The notes below the pieces were generated by a model, which ran no database searches, had not been told where the DNA came from, and worked only from the letters and a program-made list of their open reading frames with translations. Positions 4,833-5,531 of a stretch of DNA of 5,531 nucleotides are shown here, in pieces. Each line of letters starts with the position of its first letter. The stretch's first letter is position 1. The DNA comes from VFKU01 sp038916785 (lineage in GTDB: Bacteria > Hydrogenedentota > Hydrogenedentia > Hydrogenedentales > GCA-2746185). The position numbers were made by a program, and so were the translations under genes. Where the stretch lies: assembly GCA_038916785.1 (NCBI GenBank), contig JBCLBO010000129.1:1-5531 (forward strand). The letters are read 5' to 3'.

Positions 4833-4913
4833 CTTTAGGTGCTACGGACGGGCCGCCAGCATCGCGCGAGTGCAATGGTCGGCGCTGGCCCGCCGCAGAC
4901 CAAGACGTTAGGC
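4827..4913 (+). other. Intact attC recombination site of cassette C
   Basis: R'' GTCTAAC (4827-4833) and R' GTTAGGC (4907-4913) bound an 87-bp imperfect palindrome. CGGG plus CCAGC pair with GCTGG plus CCCG around a 3-base bulge. The integrase would cut between G4907 and T4908. This is the only complete, uninterrupted attC in the window and anchors the identification of the others. Confidence 0.85.
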
Positions 4914-4921
4914 CGCATCAC

Positions 4922-5527
4922 ATGGACGATGAACGTTCTACACAAGAAGTAATCGAGCTACTCGGCCAGGACTGTGATCGCTGCCACGCGGAACTGCTTG
5001 CCTCAATTGACGCTGGAGTGGCCCATGCCGAAGGCTATGTTGATGCTGATTACGAGTTCTATGCACGCCAGCTTGTTCGGGCCATCTTTGCATACATTGA
5101 AGCAACAACCTTCTCGGTCAAAGCCACGTCAGCTTGGAGGTGCATGGAAGAAAGCATCGACATTACTCCGCAGGAACGCTACTTCGCAACGGACACAGAG
5201 TACGAGCTAAATGATCGTGGAGAGATAGTCGAAGCTATAGCCAAAATCTCCCTTGCCCGGAATATCAGGTTCGCGCTGGCCCTCAACAGAAAGGCGCGCA
5301 AAGTGTCCGAACCGTTTGATCCGTCAATTGAGTGGTGGAGTTGCTTAAAGGAAGCAATCAGAATCCGAGATCGTTTGACTCACCCAAAGTGGCCGGGCGA
5401 CCTTGATGTATCGGGTGACGAGATCATCAAAGTTCTTAAGGCCAAGCAGGGTTTCGAAGAGGAATTACTTCGTTATAACAATACCATTGCGGCCCAACCC
5501 ATCATTCCACCGGACGCTGCGCGATGA
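4922..5527 (+). CDS. Helical hypothetical protein with HEPN-like Rx4H motif (cassette D)
   Basis: I do not recognise a named family for this 201-residue protein. It is predicted to be largely helical. Residues 149-154 read RDRLTH, followed by PKWPGDLDVSGDEI; an Rx4H motif near the end of a helical domain is the active-site signature of HEPN ribonucleases, and the R-D-R-L-T-H-P-K form resembles it closely. An RNase role is therefore a candidate and not established; the motif is short and can occur by chance. The ATG at 4922 lies 8 bases after the attC R' box, without a clear ribosome binding site. The last 11 residues (AQPIIPPDAAR) are encoded by the next attC, so the stop lies within the recombination site. 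Confidence 0.7.
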   Translation: MDDERSTQEVIELLGQDCDRCHAELLASIDAGVAHAEGYVDADYEFYARQLVRAIFAYIEATTFSVKATSAWRCMEESIDITPQERYFATDTEYELNDRGEIVEAIAKISLARNIRFALALNRKARKVSEPFDPSIEWWSCLKEAIRIRDRLTHPKWPGDLDVSGDEIIKVLKAKQGFEEELLRYNNTIAAQPIIPPDAAR

Positions 5528-5531
5528 AGCC
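5492..5531 (+). other. Partial attC recombination site of cassette D, cut by window edge
   Basis: R'' GCCCAAC (5492-5498) is followed by a 20-base block, GGACGCTGCGCGATGAAGCC, that matches 1879-1898 in the attC of cassette A at 19 of 20 positions. The right arm and R' lie beyond the window. It shows the array continues to the right. Confidence 0.75.

Overview
This window looks like part of an integron-type gene-cassette array from a high-GC bacterium, probably a proteobacterium (inferred from composition and architecture; no taxon marker is present). The array is interspersed with four direct-orientation remnants of one group IIC intron. No integrase gene, attI site or cassette promoter is visible, so it cannot be told whether this is a chromosomal or a mobile integron.

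Layout. Positions 1-72 are the 3' end (domains V and VI) of intron copy 1, cut by the window edge. Positions 90-890 encode a very GC-rich, membrane-anchored alpha/beta hydrolase with no attC after it, probably a resident gene. Positions 928-1255 are intron copy 2, which lacks its 5' part. Three complete cassettes and a nearly complete fourth follow. Cassette A holds a GIY-YIG protein with a probable winged-helix tail. Cassette B holds a tyrosinase-type copper enzyme with three C-terminal Cys/His-rich repeats. Cassette C holds a PD-(D/E)XK-like protein. Cassette D holds a helical protein with an Rx4H (HEPN-like) motif. The attC sites of A and B are each split by a 454-bp intron (copies 3 and 4); the attC of C is intact; the attC of D runs off the window.

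The introns are class IIC: they start GTGTGCC, domain V carries a CGC triad with the hallmark G-U wobble and a 2-nt bulge, domain VI has a GNRA-capped helix and a bulged A 8 nt from the 3' end, and insertion is inside attC. Each of copies 3 and 4 keeps only about 126 nt of domain I joined to the last 77 codons of the reverse transcriptase/maturase plus domains V-VI. The same internal deletion therefore sits in two unrelated attC sites, and the left end of copy 2 falls at the same point. This is the most unusual signal in the window.

How it works together: each cassette gene lies between short leaders and an attC, and in cassettes A and C the attC R'' box (GTCTAAC) supplies the stop codon. The introns interrupt the integrase crossover site, so cassettes A and B are probably locked against normal integrase excision. 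The near-identical intron remnants instead provide long direct repeats for homologous recombination. Three of the four cassette products have nuclease-like or DNA-binding features, which suggests but does not prove a defence role.
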